This document shows, piece by piece, positions 61,543 to 64,000 of a DNA stretch of 64,000 nucleotides (within the stretch, counting starts at the first letter, position 1; every line of letters begins with the position of its first letter). The notes under the pieces were generated by a model. It saw nothing but the letters and a program-made list of their open reading frames with translations, had not been told where the DNA came from and ran no database searches. Origin of the DNA: Nocardia albiluteola. GTDB taxonomy: Bacteria; Actinomycetota; Actinomycetes; Mycobacteriales; Mycobacteriaceae. The translations under genes were made by a program, and so were the position numbers. The stretch is from positions 124,001 through 188,000 of the forward strand of contig NZ_JAHKNI010000005.1 in the NCBI RefSeq assembly GCF_018860155.1. Reading direction: 5' to 3'.

Positions 61543-61556
61543 TGCTACCGATCGCA
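61543..61556. promoter_or_regulatory. Imperfect operator copy before the LacI gene
   Basis: TGCTACCGATCGCA matches the perfect palindrome at 12 of 14 bases and lies 35 bp before the LacI start, where an autoregulatory operator would be expected. Two mismatches make the match suggestive only. Confidence 0.4.
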
Positions 61557-61680
61557 ACATCGTCGTTGCATCATAGAGGGGGCGGATGCCGTTCCAGATT
61601 CCACTGAGCGGGGCCCGACCGTCGTGGGAGTGTGCAGTTGTCGCCACCGCCCGTATGCCGGCACGGGTGGTACCTGCCTA

Positions 61681-62172
61681 TCAGATGGCCAGGCGTCGGA
61701 ACCGGCTGTTGTGGAACACGAGGGGTTCTCGATCGGGCTCGGCCTTCAGACCGTGGATCTCCAGGAGCACGATCGTGTGATCGCCGCCGGGAAGTTCGGC
61801 GTGCAGTGAGCAGGTTAGCCAGAGACTGGCGCCGTGAATGTAAACACCGCCATTCTCGTCGGCATCCCAGTCGACGCTCGCGAACCGGTCGTGCTTGCTG
61901 GCCAGAGACCGGCAGATCGCATCCTGTCCCTCAGCGAGCACGCTCACGCCCACTCGGCTCCGCCGACGCAGTCTGGGCCATGTCGCTGAGGTGTCCTGCA
62001 TACAGACCGACATCAGAGCGGGTGACAGGGAGACCGGGGTGAACGTGCTCGCGGCCATGCCCACCGGGCTGCCGGATTCGAGTGCGCACACAGCTGTCAC
62101 CCCGGATGGGAAGCAGCCGAAAGCCTGGCGCAGTAGAGCGGGATCGGTCGGTGTTGCGCTGAGAGGGCTCAT
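61681..62172 (-). CDS. Flavin reductase of a two-component monooxygenase
   Basis: The 163-residue protein has the FMN-binding split-barrel pattern of HpaC-type reductases (FGCFPSGVTAVCAL, GMAASTFTPVSLSPALMSVCM, AELPGGDHTIVLLEI). It would supply reduced flavin to the monooxygenase encoded directly upstream. I start at ATG 62172; the longer frame is not conserved. The two genes lie 151 bp apart, close enough for one transcript. Confidence 0.85.
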   Translation of the reverse strand: MSPLSATPTDPALLRQAFGCFPSGVTAVCALESGSPVGMAASTFTPVSLSPALMSVCMQDTSATWPRLRRRSRVGVSVLAEGQDAICRSLASKHDRFASVDWDADENGGVYIHGASLWLTCSLHAELPGGDHTIVLLEIHGLKAEPDREPLVFHNSRFRRLAI

Positions 62173-62323
62173 CGGAGACCACCTGTCTGGTGTCGGTATG
62201 GAGTCGGAGAGCAGCATTGTGCGGGTGCGGACAGCGCGGGCCCCGCTGCTCGGGGCCCGCTGCCGGCTGGATCTCACCCGAGGCGGTAGCCGTGACGGCT
62301 CGTTGACGCGCGAAGGCCAGGTG

Positions 62324-63496
62324 TCAGCTTTGCCCTGAAAGGACCGCACCCAGTTTTCGCATCGCGCCGTTGTTGCCGACCACGTGCTGGGAGACACAGC
62401 GGATATCGCGCCAGCGGCGCTGCAGTGAGCTGGTGCTGTAGAGGCCCGCGCTGCCCGAGAGGGTCATGATTTCGTTGAGGATCCGGATGCCGTCGTGGTG
62501 GATGTGCTGAGTACTGCCGGTGTAGGTAAACCACTCGACCGAGGTGGGCGCCTCTCCGGCGAGGGCACGGTCCATAACGATGCGTCCGGTGTGCTCCGCC
62601 AGGGCCGCCAGGGCGGCTGTGCGCAGTTGCAGTTCCGCGAACTTCTCCCGGAACACCGGGTCCTCACCGAGCACTACCTTGGGGTTGAACGCAGGCCGCT
62701 TGGTGGCGGCGAGATCGGCGAGATCGGCGAGCGCACCGTCCAGGGCGCCGAGGACGACCGCGTCGTGCGAGCCCCCTGTCGGGGAGTACGGCAGGTCGTA
62801 AAAGGGAGCGGGAATATTGTTGTCGCCGAACATCGGCCCCGTGTGATGTTCTGGCACGAAGACGTCGTCCATCGTGAAGTCGGTGCTCTGCGTGGCACGC
62901 AATCCGACCGCGTCCCAGGTGTCGAGGAACGTGACCTGCTCGGGCCGGAACAGCGCGACCCGCATGTCCGGACGGCCGTCCGGCAGCGGAGGCGCGCCCT
63001 CGACCAGAAATCCTGCGAGCATCCAGTCCGGGGTGAACGGGCCGCTGGCGAGCGGCCAGCGACCACTGATCCGATAGCCGCCCTGCACCGGGGTCGCCAG
63101 CCCCTTCGGGGCCACCGCTCCGCGAAGCATCAGGTCGGCACCGCCCGCGAAGACCTCGTTCTCCAGGGTCTCCCGGGGCACTGACCGTAGGAAGTACCAG
63201 GCCATCGAAGCAGCCTGGACGGTCCAGCCGGTCGAGCCGTCAGCTCGCGCGATCTCCCGCACCACCCGGGCGCCCTCCAGCAACTCGAGCTGCTCTCCAC
63301 CCCACACCTTGGGCAGGGTCATCCGGAACACACCTGCCTCGCGCAGGGCGGCGATGATCTCCGCCGGAACAGCCCGGGCGTTCTCGCCTTCGGCAGAACG
63401 TGCCGCAATCTCGGGAAGAAGTGCGCGGACGCGGCCGAGCACGCTGTCGCCGGTTCCTGGACCGTGGGGCTGGGCAGACTCAAGAAGCGTGGTCAT
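62324..63496 (-). CDS. Acyl-CoA-dehydrogenase-fold flavin-dependent monooxygenase
   Basis: The 390-residue protein has the acyl-CoA dehydrogenase fold used by two-component hydroxylases (HsaA/group D type): FRMTLPKVWGGEQLELLEGARVV at the start, GGYRISGRWPLASGP in the middle, and HHDGIRILNEIMTLSGSAGLYSTSSLQRRWRDI, the C-terminal His/Arg region. It would hydroxylate a phenolic or related ring with reduced flavin from the partner reductase. The start is ATG 63496, with AGGAGCCCCTTC before it. A divergent LysR gene probably controls it. Confidence 0.85.
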   Translation of the reverse strand: MTTLLESAQPHGPGTGDSVLGRVRALLPEIAARSAEGENARAVPAEIIAALREAGVFRMTLPKVWGGEQLELLEGARVVREIARADGSTGWTVQAASMAWYFLRSVPRETLENEVFAGGADLMLRGAVAPKGLATPVQGGYRISGRWPLASGPFTPDWMLAGFLVEGAPPLPDGRPDMRVALFRPEQVTFLDTWDAVGLRATQSTDFTMDDVFVPEHHTGPMFGDNNIPAPFYDLPYSPTGGSHDAVVLGALDGALADLADLAATKRPAFNPKVVLGEDPVFREKFAELQLRTAALAALAEHTGRIVMDRALAGEAPTSVEWFTYTGSTQHIHHDGIRILNEIMTLSGSAGLYSTSSLQRRWRDIRCVSQHVVGNNGAMRKLGAVLSGQS

Positions 63497-63650
63497 GAAG
63501 GGGCTCCTAGCGGAATGTCCGGGGTTTGGCCGGCGACCGAGCTATATCCGGAATGTGACTGTTGCCCTACGATGACATCCACATCACAGCTAGGAAAAGC
63601 AGAAATTTTCCATAAGGCTTATCGGGGATTCCAATAGCAGCAGGAGAGAA

Positions 63651-64000
63651 ATGGCAGCCAATTTTTCCCTACGCCAATTGGAGTACTTCGTCGCGGTGGC
63701 GGACACCGGCTCCATGAGCGCGGCGGCGGTGCGGTGCCATGCTTCCCAGGCGAGCATCTCCACAGCGATCGCCGATCTGGAGCGCCGCCTCGGAGCCCGG
63801 TTGCTGGTACGGCGCCGAGCGAAGGGAGTCTCGCTCACCGAAGCCGGCGGCCGGATCCTCGCGCGCGCCCAGGCCATGCTGGCGCAGGCTGATGAACTCA
63901 GGGCGAGCGCCCAGGCGGAAGAGGGCAGGCTGGCTGGGCGCCTGACGATCGGCTGCTACGCGGCCCTGACCCCCTTCCTCATTCCACCTCTGGTGGACGG
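63651..64000 (+). CDS. LysR-family regulator, N-terminal part (cut by window edge)
   Basis: The visible 116 residues begin with a LysR HTH (LRQLEYFVAVADTGSMSAAAVRCHASQASISTAIADLERRLG) and enter the linker helix and ligand domain. No stop occurs before the window ends. AGGAGA is 4-9 bases before the ATG. It diverges from the monooxygenase gene across 154 bp, the usual arrangement for a LysR activator and its target. Confidence 0.85.
   Translation, partial: MAANFSLRQLEYFVAVADTGSMSAAAVRCHASQASISTAIADLERRLGARLLVRRRAKGVSLTEAGGRILARAQAMLAQADELRASAQAEEGRLAGRLTIGCYAALTPFLIPPLVD

Overview
The window is high-GC actinobacterial DNA. The content points to Nocardia or a close relative: two ESX-type WXG100 genes, an Lsr2 nucleoid protein, a PknK-like kinase with a LuxR helix-turn-helix (HTH), a Nocardia-style small secreted protein, and many TAGGCT-like promoters and 4-bp stop/start overlaps. 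Gene names rest on motifs read by eye; no database search was possible.

Layout. 1-682 (minus): WXG100 pair plus the first codons of a third gene. 828-4737: a nucleotide-sugar-like group (extended SDR, DegT aminotransferase, a broken epimerase, a dTMP-kinase-like enzyme, a small protein). 4886-6849 (minus): small coupled genes of unknown function, including two paralogues. 7087-9493: an HTH/TPR-type regulator and an APH-type phosphotransferase. 9527-9728: IS3 relic. 9977-18296: a three-gene overlapping operon matching DptF-DptG-DptH, the restriction arm of the phosphorothioation (Dnd) defence system, with no modification genes in the window.

18591-30245 is the most unusual region. It holds a broken phosphotransferase, a MazG-GNAT fusion, a P-loop kinase, a NUDIX hydrolase, an HD protein, a phosphotriesterase-like amidohydrolase, a TadA-like protein that has lost its zinc ligands, a full-length second arginyl-tRNA synthetase, an aldehyde-dehydrogenase-like enzyme without the usual Glu base, an ArgRS-like protein whose HIGH motif reads HLGS, a methyltransferase and a nucleotidyltransferase. 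Several are copies of translation or metabolic enzymes with altered active sites. I read the region as a candidate undescribed pathway that may use aminoacyl-adenylate or aminoacyl-tRNA chemistry.

30445-42259: a complete type I-E CRISPR-Cas system (cas3, cas8e, cse2, cas7e, cas5e, cas6e, cas1, cas2) and a 43-repeat array with two repeat versions. 42407-42742: Lsr2. 43384-49227: a mobile cassette of three tandem tyrosine-recombinase-like genes plus a coiled-coil protein (Tn554-like layout). 49256-50054: relics of a regulator and an IS3 element. 50147-53410: PknK-like kinase/LuxR regulator. 53411-54561: decayed DNA with a cupin relic. 54562-58630: two MFS transporters flanking a secreted protein. 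58997-64000: a catabolic-looking region with GntR, cupin, LacI, flavin reductase, flavin-dependent monooxygenase and a LysR gene cut by the window edge. A 14-bp palindrome (TGCTATCGATAGCA) lies before the cupin gene, before its dead copy 5.7 kb away, and in imperfect form before the LacI gene, suggesting a small regulon.

Intergenic stretches of about 300 bases in which I see nothing definite: 18297-18590, 58724-58996, and most of 42743-43383.
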